A stretch of DNA of 64,000 nucleotides. It comes from Bacteroidales bacterium (GTDB lineage Bacteria; Bacteroidota; Bacteroidia; Bacteroidales; Marinilabiliaceae). The position numbers were made by a program, and so were the translations under genes. Where the stretch lies: the NCBI GenBank assembly GCA_017539645.1, contig JAFYCM010000090.1:1-64000 (forward strand), read 5' to 3'. The notes beneath the pieces are model-generated. The model saw nothing but the letters and a program-made list of their open reading frames with translations, was not told the DNA's origin and searched no databases. Each line of letters opens with the position of its first letter. The first letter of the stretch is position 1. Positions 8,853-18,193 of the stretch are shown here, in pieces.

Positions 8853-9953
8853 TTAGTATCGACTCTTTCTTTTGCGAGCCGGCACAATGCGATTATATAC
8901 CTCGAATGTTTTTTGCGCAGCAATGTCCCACGAGAAGAGTTTTTTGCGTTCGTTGCCGCGATTGATGAGCTCTGCGGCATAGTTTGGCGTTCTAAGTATG
9001 TATTGAACGCAATTGCGAATGGCATCTTCGCTTTCGGGATCGAAAAATGCGGCTGTGTCGCCAGCTATCTCATGAAAAGCTGGAATATCACTCAAACATA
9101 CGGGACATTCGTTGGCGTAGGCTTCAAGAATTTGGTCGGCAAAGCCTTCGTATTTCGATGGACAGATAAACAGCTTAGCAAAGTGGTAGAGGCTTGCCAA
9201 GGCATCGTCGCTAATATATCCAACGTTGACGATGGAGTGGTATATGTCGAGGTTCTTTATTATTGTTAGTTCGTCGTCGGTGAAAGAGCTGCCGGTGCAT
9301 ATTAGCTTCAATTTGCTATTGTTAAGTATGGGTGCAATGGCGCGAAGGAGGCCATCAAAGTTTTTGTGGGCATGGCGTCGCGAACCTACGTATAGCAAAT
9401 AGTCGAAGTTGTATATATTCTCATACGAACCATTAAACTCGTTGCTGCCTGGATATATCACCGACACATTGCGTGGGTTGACTCTGTTGTAGATCTTCAG
9501 AAGGTCTGCTTGAGTAGTCTCGCTAATGCATATTATGTGTGCAGCAAGGTTGATGAGTTCGTGGCGAGGTGCGCGTTTTACCCGCTCATCGCTGATGTTG
9601 TATTTCTCGGCTACCACATCGTGAATACTTATGACAAGAGGCTTCCTCGTCCAGCGAAGAGCATCGCTTTTGTCGTCGGTGACGTGCACGAGGTCGTATC
9701 GGCGAAACCTCAAGTTTAGGTATGTATTGAAATGCTCGAGCTTCTCAATAATCTTTCGTTTGTGGTATGTATTGGGCTCGAAAGGCAGAGGAAGGCATTT
9801 TATAAGTTGCTTGAAATAATTATTTGTGGCGAAAAGTTTGCACACATGCAGACCATCAACTTTACCAACCATACGACTAACTATTTCGAAATAGTAGCGT
9901 GAAAGTCGGCTCGAAGACTTCATTAGACCATCGTGCGTGTATACGATTTTCAT
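8853..9953 (-). CDS. Family 4 glycosyltransferase
   Basis: A 366-residue retaining GT-B glycosyltransferase (group 1). The N-terminal half carries an acceptor domain. The middle has the hinge strand LLYVGSRRHAHKNFDGLLRAI, and the C-terminal half the donor-site signature CPSKYEGFADQILEAYANE followed by CPVCLSDIPAFHEIAGDTAAFFDP. The E-x7-E pattern there is characteristic. It is the first gene of the minus-strand glycan cluster, with a promoter motif at 9991-9998. The cluster contains no flippase or polymerase, so it may supply a short LPS core or glycoprotein glycan rather than a full O-antigen. That is inference. Confidence 0.9.
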   Translation of the reverse strand: MKIVYTHDGLMKSSSRLSRYYFEIVSRMVGKVDGLHVCKLFATNNYFKQLIKCLPLPFEPNTYHKRKIIEKLEHFNTYLNLRFRRYDLVHVTDDKSDALRWTRKPLVISIHDVVAEKYNISDERVKRAPRHELINLAAHIICISETTQADLLKIYNRVNPRNVSVIYPGSNEFNGSYENIYNFDYLLYVGSRRHAHKNFDGLLRAIAPILNNSKLKLICTGSSFTDDELTIIKNLDIYHSIVNVGYISDDALASLYHFAKLFICPSKYEGFADQILEAYANECPVCLSDIPAFHEIAGDTAAFFDPESEDAIRNCVQYILRTPNYAAELINRGNERKKLFSWDIAAQKTFEVYNRIVPARKRKSRY

Positions 9954-9990
9954 TGAATGTGTTGTAAATAAGTTGATTATCTGTATGGCG

Positions 9991-9998
9991 CAAATATA
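9991..9998 (-). promoter_or_regulatory. -7 promoter element for the glycosyltransferase cluster
   Basis: TATATTTG on the minus strand fits TAnnTTTG, 37 bases before the GT4 ATG. Confidence 0.55.
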
Positions 9999-10065
9999 AT
10001 AAGTATTGGCTCAAGTTTAGCAATGGTAATGCTCTTTACATTGCCTATGCTTTCCTGTGTTGGTA

Positions 10066-10097
10066 CAAAAAAAGGCTGCCACGTGATGTGGCAGCCT
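10066..10097 (-). terminator. Terminator of eno
   Basis: On the minus strand the perfect 10-bp stem aggctgccac/gtggcagcct (5-base loop) is followed by seven T. It lies 30 bases after the enolase stop. Confidence 0.9.
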
Positions 10098-10126
10098 GCA
10101 TTTATACTTATGTAAGTACTTACAAA

Positions 10127-11491
<1,365 letters not shown>

Positions 11492-11605
11492 CTAATTCTC
11501 AACTTTTTTACAACATAATTATTTATAACTGAAGATTTGTGGGTGAAATAGTCGTTTGACTGCCCTGCGAACATAAGAATTGTTGGTTTTGATATTCGCC
11601 TAAAT

Positions 11606-11642
11606 AGAAAAAAGAACGCAAACTATGATGCTTGCGTTCTTA
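11606..11642 (-). terminator. Terminator of the redox operon
   Basis: On the minus strand the stem aagaacgcaa/ttgcgttctt is followed by a T-run. It lies 30 bases past the stop of the aldo/keto reductase gene. Confidence 0.85.
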
Positions 11643-11674
11643 TGTGTAAAAAGTATTTGCTAGTTATGCGCGCC

Positions 11675-13036
11675 CTAAATACGGTTTTGCTTAAGATCTT
11701 CTATGTAATTATTAATGCGTTCCATCTGTTTCGGAATGTCGATGCGCTGCGGGCAGTGGTATAAGCATTGCTTACAACCGATGCAGTGGTCAGCTTGTCG
11801 TAGTTTTGGCACTCTGCGGTCGTAGCCAACGAGAAAAGCTCGACGAGCTTCGACATATTTTTCATCGCGCGATGAGGTCGGCATGTTATCCTCATTGATG
11901 CATTTGTTGTAGTGTGCGAAGATTTCTGGAATATTTATGCCGTATGGGCAGGGCATGCAATATTGACAGTTGGTACATGGTATGGAAGGAAATTTGAGCA
12001 TGTCCAATGCTGTTTGTTCCAGAAGTGCGAGTTCCTCTTCGGTGCATGGGTCGAGAGGAGAGAATGTTGCTATGTTGTCTTGCAAATGTTCCATGTAGGT
12101 CATTCCGCTCAATACGGTCAGCACGTTGGGAAACGAACCTGCATAACGAAAAGCCCATGAGGCTATTGAATCGTCGGGACGGTGTTGCTTTAGGCGTTCC
12201 TGCAAAAAAGTGACTAATTGAGCAAGGCGACCACCAAGCAGTGGTTCCATTATTACTGCAGGAATGTTACGTTTTGTGAGTTCGTTGTATAGATATTCGG
12301 CGTTGGTGTTGCGTTTATTGGTGGCTTTGGCGTGTAGCCAATCGACGTAGTTGAGCTGAATTTGCACAAAGTCCCAATGGTATTTGTCGTTTTGAGACAG
12401 CAGCAAGTCAAAAACTTCAATGTCTCCATGATACGAGAATCCAAGGTTGCGAATGCGCCCCGCTTCACGCTCTTTGAGCAAAAAGTCGAGAATGCCGTTA
12501 TCTATGTATCTGCCATTGTAGGCATTCATGCCGCCCATACCTATGCCGTGAAGTAGCATATAGTCGATATAATCAACTTGCAATTCTTTGAACGAATTGT
12601 GATACATCTTGATAGAAGCCTCTCTACTCCACTGGTCGGGCGAGAAGTTGGAGAGTTTTGTGGCAATTAGGTATTTGTTGCGAGGGTGTCGCTTGAGTGC
12701 GATGCCAGTAGCACGTTCAGAGAAGCCTTCGCAATATGCGGGAGATGTATCAAAATAGTTTACGCCATGTTCGATAGCATAATCAACAAGACGATTGACA
12801 GCCTCTTGGTCGATAACTTTTTTGCCGTTTTGTTGAATAGTAGGCCATCGCATGCAACCATAGCCAAGTAGCGAGACTTTATCGCCGGTGTTTGGGGTGG
12901 TGCGATAGGTCATCTCTCCCAATTCCTTTTTGTTACCATTGGTAACTATTGGTGAGCCTGCGCCATTGTTTTCTTTACATCCGACAGCAGCTAAGCTTGT
13001 CATTGCTATGCTCTTCAAAAAATTGCGACGGTCCAT
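11675..13036 (-). CDS. Tat-signal aldo/keto reductase with C-terminal ferredoxin motifs
   Basis: The 453-residue protein starts with DRRNFLKS, a twin-arginine motif, followed by a hydrophobic stretch ending LAAVGC that could also be a lipobox, so it is probably exported. Residues about 43-330 form an aldo/keto reductase TIM barrel with the catalytic tetrad visible: FDTSPAY (Asp96, Tyr101), ATKLS (Lys127) and LLHGIG (His163). The C-terminal part has CTNCQYCMPCPYG (about 354-366) and CIGCKQCLYHCP (about 418-429), both 4Fe-4S ligand sets. Thus electrons may reach the barrel from iron-sulphur clusters. The gene is 83 bases downstream of the membrane polyferredoxin on the same strand and probably in one operon. 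The substrate is unknown. Confidence 0.85.
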   Translation of the reverse strand: MDRRNFLKSIAMTSLAAVGCKENNGAGSPIVTNGNKKELGEMTYRTTPNTGDKVSLLGYGCMRWPTIQQNGKKVIDQEAVNRLVDYAIEHGVNYFDTSPAYCEGFSERATGIALKRHPRNKYLIATKLSNFSPDQWSREASIKMYHNSFKELQVDYIDYMLLHGIGMGGMNAYNGRYIDNGILDFLLKEREAGRIRNLGFSYHGDIEVFDLLLSQNDKYHWDFVQIQLNYVDWLHAKATNKRNTNAEYLYNELTKRNIPAVIMEPLLGGRLAQLVTFLQERLKQHRPDDSIASWAFRYAGSFPNVLTVLSGMTYMEHLQDNIATFSPLDPCTEEELALLEQTALDMLKFPSIPCTNCQYCMPCPYGINIPEIFAHYNKCINEDNMPTSSRDEKYVEARRAFLVGYDRRVPKLRQADHCIGCKQCLYHCPQRIDIPKQMERINNYIEDLKQNRI

Positions 13037-13048
13037 ATTTATATAATT

Positions 13049-13126
13049 ACGAGTTACGAGTTATGAGTTACGAGTTATGAGTATCCAATTTTCAATTTTC
13101 AACTGTCAACTGTTAATTGTCAATTG
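13049..13126. repeat. Heptanucleotide tandem repeats, two families
   Basis: Bases 13049-13083 are five 7-base units of the type ACGAGTT/ATGAGTT. Bases 13086-13126 are about six units of the type CAATTTT/CAACTGT/CAATTGA. They fill the gap between the polyferredoxin and aldo/keto reductase genes and run a few bases into the end of the former. The first family recurs at 61376-61399. Confidence 0.85.
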
Positions 13127-14586
13127 AACCTATGAACTTCAATGCCCTCCACATGAATGGCACTTATTGGGCGTACAGGACAAAGGTTCTCGCATGCGCC
13201 GCAGCCTATGCAACGTTCGCTGTCGACAATAGGTATGGCGATTGATTTTTCGTCATCTTTGTCGGATGGTACCATTCTTATAGCGCCAACAGGACATTTA
13301 CGCGAGCAGTTGCCACATTCCACACCATCGGTAAGTGGTAAACAGAGTTCTTTGTTCCAAACGGCTGTGCCAATCTTTATCGACGATTTTTCTACACGCG
13401 TTATTGGCCTTATTGCACCAGCAGGGCAGACTTGCGAGCATTCGGTGCACTCAGGTCGGCAGAAACCACGCTCGTACGACATCACTGGTTGCAACAGATT
13501 TGTCAATTCTGAAGACGGGCGCAGAACGCCATTCGGACATTTAGTTATGCATAGTTGGCAGCCAGTGCATTTTTGATAGAAATTACGCAAACTCTGCGAT
13601 CCAGCAGGAACTAACGGCGTGTCGCGTTTTATTATGCTCTTATCTACGATTGGCGCAAGTCCGCCATCCACAGTTTTTTCTTGAGCCGAGGCGGCGGCTG
13701 TTGTAGCCATTATGCCAAGCATACTCAAGAAATTTCTTTTCTCTTGGTTTATTGTTTCAACTTTTGTCTTTGATATACGTTGGTAACTAATGGCGTGTTT
13801 GTTGCATTTGCCTAAACAATTGAAACATGAAACGCAACGAGAATAGTCTATCGTATGCTCCTTTACGTTGATGCACGAAGCTTTGCAGTTTTTGCTACAC
13901 AATCCACAATTGACGCATTTCGAAGTGTCGATGATGGGCTTCAAGATGGAGAATTTTGCTACATAGCCAAGCACGGTGCCAACGGGGCAAATTGTGTTGC
14001 AATATGTACGCCCATGCTTCCAAGCCAAGAAGCCAATGGCGAGCAACGTAACTATAGCTACAATGAGTGCCGATATGGATTTCAGCCACAAATCGACTTT
14101 GTAGAATGCATAACTATTGTTTGCTTCGGCCCAATCGGCGAGTAAATTATTTATGGCTATGTATGCCGGTTGTACAATATTAGTTACTATTCTACCGTAA
14201 GCACTATAAGGTGCTAAAAGAGCCACCGCCGAACCGATGCCGCATATTATCATAACTACGAAAATGCCGAGCACCACCAATCGCAGTATGCGTTTTTCTT
14301 TGCTAAAGCGGAATCGATTTTTCTTCACGCGTCCGCCGATGTGCGATATTACATCTTGCATTATGCCAAGCGGACAAATCACCGAGCAGTATACGCGCCC
14401 CAAAATGAGGGTCGATACTATCAAAACGACAATTACTATCAAATTTGCACTCATGACGGCTGGTAAGAACTGCGCCTTAGCCATCCATGAGAGATAGTGA
14501 CTGAGTAAACCTGAAAAATCAAGGAATAAAAGCGTTATGCCTAACAGAAAAATTGAGGCAAAAAGTCGTCGAAAGTTGCGCAACAT
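13120..14586 (-). CDS. Membrane polyferredoxin, NapH-NapG-like fusion
   Basis: The 488-residue protein reads as two joined parts. Residues 1-265 resemble NapH: four membrane helices (about 8-28, 43-63, 103-125, 171-190), two CxxxCP motifs (CSVICP, CNTICP), then CVNCGLCSKNC and CVSCFNCLGKC. Residues about 282-303 (KRNFLSMLGIMATTAAASA) look like an embedded Tat-type signal. The rest resembles NapG, with four more cluster sites: CTGCQLCITKCP, CRPECTECSQVCP, CGNCSRKCP and CIGCGACENLCP. NapGH proteins pass electrons from quinol to periplasmic reductases. No nitrate reductase lies nearby, and the exported aldo/keto reductase downstream is the obvious partner candidate. That pairing is inference. 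Confidence 0.85.
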   Translation of the reverse strand: MLRNFRRLFASIFLLGITLLFLDFSGLLSHYLSWMAKAQFLPAVMSANLIVIVVLIVSTLILGRVYCSVICPLGIMQDVISHIGGRVKKNRFRFSKEKRILRLVVLGIFVVMIICGIGSAVALLAPYSAYGRIVTNIVQPAYIAINNLLADWAEANNSYAFYKVDLWLKSISALIVAIVTLLAIGFLAWKHGRTYCNTICPVGTVLGYVAKFSILKPIIDTSKCVNCGLCSKNCKASCINVKEHTIDYSRCVSCFNCLGKCNKHAISYQRISKTKVETINQEKRNFLSMLGIMATTAAASAQEKTVDGGLAPIVDKSIIKRDTPLVPAGSQSLRNFYQKCTGCQLCITKCPNGVLRPSSELTNLLQPVMSYERGFCRPECTECSQVCPAGAIRPITRVEKSSIKIGTAVWNKELCLPLTDGVECGNCSRKCPVGAIRMVPSDKDDEKSIAIPIVDSERCIGCGACENLCPVRPISAIHVEGIEVHRFN

Positions 14587-14609
14587 AGATTTTGGCTTTT
14601 GTTATGCTC

Positions 14610-14617
14610 CAAAAATA
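14610..14617 (-). promoter_or_regulatory. -7 promoter element for the redox operon
   Basis: TATTTTTG on the minus strand fits TAnnTTTG, 24 bases before the polyferredoxin ATG. It lies in the 79-base divergent gap shared with the HxlR gene, where an operator would also be expected. Confidence 0.55.
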
Positions 14618-14665
14618 TAAATCTTTTATTATTTTCGTTTCTCACTTATCAGTAGTTACTACCCC

Positions 14666-14995
14666 ATGAGTATGGATTCCAAATTAAACGACTGCCCTAT
14701 CAGAGGATTGGTGAGCCATATTTGCGATAAATGGTCACTCTTGGTTATAGATACGCTCGCAAAAGATGGCACACTGCGCTTTACCGATTTGAGTAAGGCC
14801 ATACCCGATATTTCTGCTAAGATGCTTAGCATAGCTCTGCGTAATCTCATTACTTACGACATTGTGCGCCGCGAAGCATTCCCAGAAGTTCCGCCTCGCG
14901 TTGAGTACTCGCTTACCGAAAAGGCTCATTCGCTCTATCCCATTCTTCAATGCTTGTTTGAGTGGGCTAAGGATAATATGCCTAAACGACAGTAA
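14666..14995 (+). CDS. HxlR family winged-helix regulator
   Basis: A 109-residue single-domain HxlR/MarR-like DNA-binding protein. Typical features are CPIRGLVSHICDKWSLLVI at the N-terminus (the conserved Cys of many HxlR sensors is present), the LRFTDLSKAIPDISAKMLS recognition-helix region and the wing VPPRVEYSLTEKAHSLYPIL. HxlR proteins often sense aldehydes, quinones or oxidants through that cysteine. It is divergently transcribed from the polyferredoxin/aldo-keto reductase genes with a 79-base shared gap, so control of that operon is likely. yraN follows 23 bases after its stop. Confidence 0.9.
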   Translation: MSMDSKLNDCPIRGLVSHICDKWSLLVIDTLAKDGTLRFTDLSKAIPDISAKMLSIALRNLITYDIVRREAFPEVPPRVEYSLTEKAHSLYPILQCLFEWAKDNMPKRQ

Positions 14996-15018
14996 ATCAG
15001 TAAAACTTTCTTTTGGTT

Positions 15019-15360
15019 ATGAATGCGCTTGGCGTTGATGGAGAGAACTTTGCAGTTCAATACTTACAGCGCCGAGGGATGATTATCCTTAATCGCAATT
15101 GGCGCTACGGGCATAAAGAGGTAGATATTATCGCGCAAGATGGAAAATATGTTGTGTTTGTGGAAGTAAAGACGCGCAACATGGCAACTTCCGCCAACGA
15201 TGTCATCACGCAAAGCAAGATGCGATTCCTTGTAGAAGCTGCCGAAGCCTATATGGTTAAGTATGGGCGCGAAGAGGAGATTCGCTTCGATGTAATGGTG
15301 CTTACCGTTTGTCGCGGAGGTGGATATTTTGTGGATTATATTCCCGAAGCTTTTCGATAG
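15019..15360 (+). CDS. yraN: YraN/UPF0102 family nuclease-like protein
   Basis: A small (113-residue) protein of the UPF0102 family with a restriction-endonuclease-like fold. The catalytic-like core is visible: GHKEVDIIAQDG, then VVFVEVKTR (the D...ExK arrangement), and the N-terminal GENFAVQYLQRRGMIILNRNWR helix-strand. Its physiological role is not established. It is expected to act on nucleic acids in the cytosol. The ATG at 15019 is preferred to a TTG two codons earlier. It follows the HxlR gene closely on the same strand. Confidence 0.9.
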   Translation: MNALGVDGENFAVQYLQRRGMIILNRNWRYGHKEVDIIAQDGKYVVFVEVKTRNMATSANDVITQSKMRFLVEAAEAYMVKYGREEEIRFDVMVLTVCRGGGYFVDYIPEAFR

Positions 15361-15386
15361 CCAGTTTTGCTGAGGCGAAGCTGATG

Positions 15387-16016
15387 TTAGTTGCCATTGC
15401 CGATAATCACGTGCAAAATGCGGTCTACTTTTTTGCCAATCCACTTGGCAGCTCCGAATTTCTTTATTACTACACGGCCTTTGTCGGTTATAAGTATCGA
15501 AGAAGGTATGCTCTTCTTCATTTCGGACGTGAAATCATGTGATGCCCAAAACTCTTCTTCTTGTACGTAGAAAAGAGGTCGCAGTGCAAAATATTTACGC
15601 TTATTTATGTATTCCAAAACCTCTTCGGGCTCGTCCTCGGTGAGAAATATGACGCGAACCGAGTCGGCATAACGTTCAGCTAGTCGGTTTAGACTGCGCA
15701 TTTCGGCGCGACTTTGTGCCGACTGTATCGAACCAAAATTGTAGAGCGTTGGCGTGTCGTTTAGCCAATGGATTGTAGTGTCGCTGCCGTGTGCCGTGCG
15801 TAGTGTCGACGAGTCGTTTGGTATGTATATTACTCTATCTGTTTGGCGTGGCTGCGTGAGCGTTGCGCGAATAGCATATACACAGAAGCCCAAACGCAAC
15901 TGCGGCACAGCGACTATAAGTATTATGGCAAAAAACAAAAAGTCGATGAATATGCCTATGCGAGTCTTGCGTTTGCGGTAAGTCTGCCAAGCCTTGCGTA
16001 TTACTGACGTTTCCAT
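15387..16016 (-). CDS. Membrane-anchored thioredoxin-fold-like protein without CxxC
   Basis: The protein has about 209 residues. One N-terminal membrane helix (IGIFIDFLFFAIILIVAVP) leaves the rest on the periplasmic side. The body resembles the thioredoxin fold of TlpA-like proteins: a TPTLYNFGSIQSAQSRAEMRSL segment where the active site would be, the RVIFLTEDEPEEVLEYINKR helix, and a terminal PSSILITDKGRVVIKKFGAA beta hairpin typical of thioredoxin folds. The redox CxxC is replaced by a Cys-free stretch, so a thiol-disulphide role is unlikely. The start at 16016 (METSVIRKAW) overlaps the preceding gene by 16 bases, so the two are probably coupled. Family assignment is tentative. Confidence 0.65.
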   Translation of the reverse strand: METSVIRKAWQTYRKRKTRIGIFIDFLFFAIILIVAVPQLRLGFCVYAIRATLTQPRQTDRVIYIPNDSSTLRTAHGSDTTIHWLNDTPTLYNFGSIQSAQSRAEMRSLNRLAERYADSVRVIFLTEDEPEEVLEYINKRKYFALRPLFYVQEEEFWASHDFTSEMKKSIPSSILITDKGRVVIKKFGAAKWIGKKVDRILHVIIGNGN

Positions 16017-16660
16017 TTCACCACAAGAGGAAAGGTTTTGCGCACATTGCCGTTGCACTCCACTTCGGCGCGAAGAGCCTTGAAGTCGAGTAAATCTTGG
16101 TTTTGTTCAAAGAGACGCTGCAGCGAGACGTTCACCACATGTTTGGTGTGCGGCTGCATCTCGAGTGGGAAGTCGGTAACTGGCATACGGAAGCGGCGAC
16201 TGTTCTTGCCAATGAAGCAAATCATAGCATTATCGATGTTTTGCGGCTTGCGAGTGCGGTTGGCAACGCTGAGCGTAAATACTATTTTGCCCGAAAGGTC
16301 TTGCCAAAGTTTACCTTTCACCGATACGCAGAATGGCAGTAGCGCGCGCATCCATAGATATAGGTACGCCATTAATAATAGTATCGCTATACTTATAATT
16401 ATGCTTACGATGCTCGATGAACTCCTCGGCGCGGTAGGTTCGTCTATTTGCGGAGCAGGTTGCTCGTCGGAGGGTTGTGCTATCTCGTCGTCGCTAACGT
16501 GCGATGGTGCCGATACAGTATATTTATCTTGAAGGAATGATATTTCTCGTTGTAGCGCCGAGATGGTGCATTGCTGCATAATTACGCAAATCAGCAAGCC
16601 CCAGATAACGTACGTGCTGTTGCGCTTGAGCCAAGCGGAGAATTTTAGTAGGTAGTTCAT
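16001..16660 (-). CDS. Hypothetical two-helix membrane protein
   Basis: I do not recognise a family. The roughly 219-residue protein has a membrane helix near residues 16-32 (TYVIWGLLICVIMQQ), a Pro/Glu/Asp-rich linker (about 50-80), a second helix at about 85-102 (IVSIIISIAILLLMAYLYL), then a beta-rich domain that resembles an Ig-like or conserved cytosolic/periplasmic sandwich (GKIVFTLSVANRTRKPQNIDN). The start at 16660 (MNYLLKF) is chosen since a longer version would run into the tRNA terminator region. It overlaps the thioredoxin-like gene, suggesting a two-protein membrane unit of unknown role. Confidence 0.6.
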   Translation of the reverse strand: MNYLLKFSAWLKRNSTYVIWGLLICVIMQQCTISALQREISFLQDKYTVSAPSHVSDDEIAQPSDEQPAPQIDEPTAPRSSSSIVSIIISIAILLLMAYLYLWMRALLPFCVSVKGKLWQDLSGKIVFTLSVANRTRKPQNIDNAMICFIGKNSRRFRMPVTDFPLEMQPHTKHVVNVSLQRLFEQNQDLLDFKALRAEVECNGNVRKTFPLVVKWKRQ

Positions 16661-16692
16661 TTTGATATTTAGTTTGCGCAAAAGTAAAAATA

Positions 16693-16725
16693 AAAAAGGC
16701 CGCAAATCGAAATTTGCAGCCTTTG
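16693..16725 (-). terminator. Terminator of tRNA-Asn
   Basis: On the minus strand aaggc-gcaaat pairs with atttgc-gcctt (one mismatch, loop ttcg) and six T follow, starting a few bases after the tRNA. Confidence 0.85.
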
Positions 16726-16729
16726 AAGC

Positions 16730-16802
16730 TCTCGAAGCTGGACTTGAACCAGCGACCCTCTGATTAACAGTCAGATGCTCTAACCAACTGAGCTATTCGA
16801 GA
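16730..16802 (-). tRNA. tRNA-Asn (GTT)
   Basis: The acceptor arms tctcgaa/ttcgaga pair perfectly over seven positions. The D-arm has the usual agctcagttggttagagc. The anticodon loop ctgttaa gives GTT, and the T-arm has loop ttcaagt. Discriminator is G, as usual for Asn. CCA is not encoded. The length is 73 bases. Confidence 0.96.
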
Positions 16803-16826
16803 ATACTTCCCTTCGGAAAAGCGGTG

Positions 16827-16834
16827 CAAATATA
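16827..16834 (-). promoter_or_regulatory. -7 promoter element for tRNA-Asn
   Basis: TATATTTG on the minus strand fits TAnnTTTG, 25 bases before the mature tRNA. Confidence 0.55.
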
Positions 16835-17134
16835 GAGGTTAGTTTTATACGTTGTACACATATGATGCAAAAAAATTGATTTTTTCTTCGTGGCATTTTT
16901 ACTCGAATTTCAATATGTGCTGATTATTACCGAATTAATCTTTTTACACAAAAAGGCATTCGCTTCATTCGTAACAAGTAAACTTATGCCGATTGGTCGA
17001 ATAGTAGACGACTGCTTCGCTTGCTTCCCTCCAATTTGGCGATAATTATGTTGCCTCTTTTGGCTAATTATGTGTGCAATTCCTAATTAATCCTAAAAAA
17101 TAAGGTAAAACGAATCATAGCGTGGTTAATAGAG

Positions 17135-17142
17135 TAGTTTTG
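17135..17142 (+). promoter_or_regulatory. -7 promoter element for the GT2 gene
   Basis: TAGTTTTG fits TAnnTTTG, about 30 bases before the ATG at 17173. Confidence 0.5.
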
Positions 17143-17172
17143 CGTACTATATAATTTATTGATTAAGACGCG

Positions 17173-18057
17173 ATGATTTCAATCTTGATTCCCACCTACA
17201 ACCGCAATTGCTTAGCTTTAGCAGCTGAGCTCTCTCGCCAGTTGGTAGAGGGCGACATTCAAGGTGAGATTTTGGTTATGGACGATGGTTCTACCAATCT
17301 CTATTGTAAATCGGAAAATAAGAAGATTTCTACCTTGCCTCTTTGCCGGTATATTGAGCAAGAGCGCAATCAGGGTTGCGAATACACGCGTCAACTCTTG
17401 GCTAAGGAAGCTAAGCACGACCTATTTCTTTTCGTTGATGCCGACACTTTTCCGAAGGATAAAAAATTCGTGGCTAACTATATAAAGGCATCGCGTGACC
17501 ATTTTGCTGTGAGCGGCGGTTTGCTTTATCGCAAGTCGAATGGTACCACTAAAGTGAGCCCTTTGCGCTATGTATATGGCAGCAGAGTGGAGGCACATTC
17601 GGCACGTTGGCGCAATGCTCGCCGGTCGAAGATTGTGTATGGCGGAAATTTCTTAGTCACGCGCTACATATTTGAGAAAGTTTCGCTCGATGGTGTAAGT
17701 AGTAGCTATGGCTACGAGGAGTTGCTCATCAGTAAAGCCATTAGCGAAGCTGGCGTACAACTTTGTCATATAGATAATCCAGTATATCACGACGACGACC
17801 AAACGAGCGAGCAGTTCTTGTCGAGAACACGTTGCGCAGTAGAGAATCTTAGCCGTCATGCAGTGGAGTACTACGAACTCTCTAAGTTGCTGCAAACACA
17901 CATGGTTATGGAGAGACTGAATCTCTGTTGGCTTATTGCTCGCATTTTCCGCTTGTTGTCGTTCGCTATGGAGCGTAACCTCAAAAGCAAACACCCTTCT
18001 TTGTTGATATTCCAGTTTTATAAGTTGGGATACTATTGTTGTATTTCACGTTTGTGA
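17173..18057 (+). CDS. Family 2 glycosyltransferase, stand-alone
   Basis: A 294-residue GT-A enzyme. The N-terminus shows ISILIPTYNRN, ILVMDDGST and FLFVDADTFP (the DxD metal motif), followed by YVYGSRVEAHSARWRNA and a SSSYGYEELLISKAI segment where GT2 catalytic acids reside. The last 60 residues are basic and hydrophobic, suggesting peripheral membrane association. It stands alone, with polA following after 136 bases under a separate promoter. It may modify LPS or another surface glycan, but donor and acceptor are unknown. Confidence 0.85.
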   Translation: MISILIPTYNRNCLALAAELSRQLVEGDIQGEILVMDDGSTNLYCKSENKKISTLPLCRYIEQERNQGCEYTRQLLAKEAKHDLFLFVDADTFPKDKKFVANYIKASRDHFAVSGGLLYRKSNGTTKVSPLRYVYGSRVEAHSARWRNARRSKIVYGGNFLVTRYIFEKVSLDGVSSSYGYEELLISKAISEAGVQLCHIDNPVYHDDDQTSEQFLSRTRCAVENLSRHAVEYYELSKLLQTHMVMERLNLCWLIARIFRLLSFAMERNLKSKHPSLLIFQFYKLGYYCCISRL

Positions 18058-18165
18058 TTTTTCTTGCAGGCACGGGCGCATTTCAAATCCGCTTGAACGA
18101 AGTCCTTTTTTATCCTTAGAATATAAAAAGTAGAGTTTAGAACGTCTGAGTTCAAGCTTATGAAT

Positions 18166-18173
18166 TAGTTTTG
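18166..18173 (+). promoter_or_regulatory. -7 promoter element for polA
   Basis: TAGTTTTG fits TAnnTTTG, 20 bases before the polA ATG. Confidence 0.55.
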
Positions 18174-18193
18174 CTCGCAATAAAACTAAAATC

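Larger units (their letters stand above)
16803..17172. other. Intergenic gap, promoters only
   Basis: This 370-base AT-rich stretch between tRNA-Asn and the GT2 gene holds the two divergent promoter motifs (16827-16834 minus, 17135-17142 plus). I see no ORF, repeat or structured RNA in it. Confidence 0.6.
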
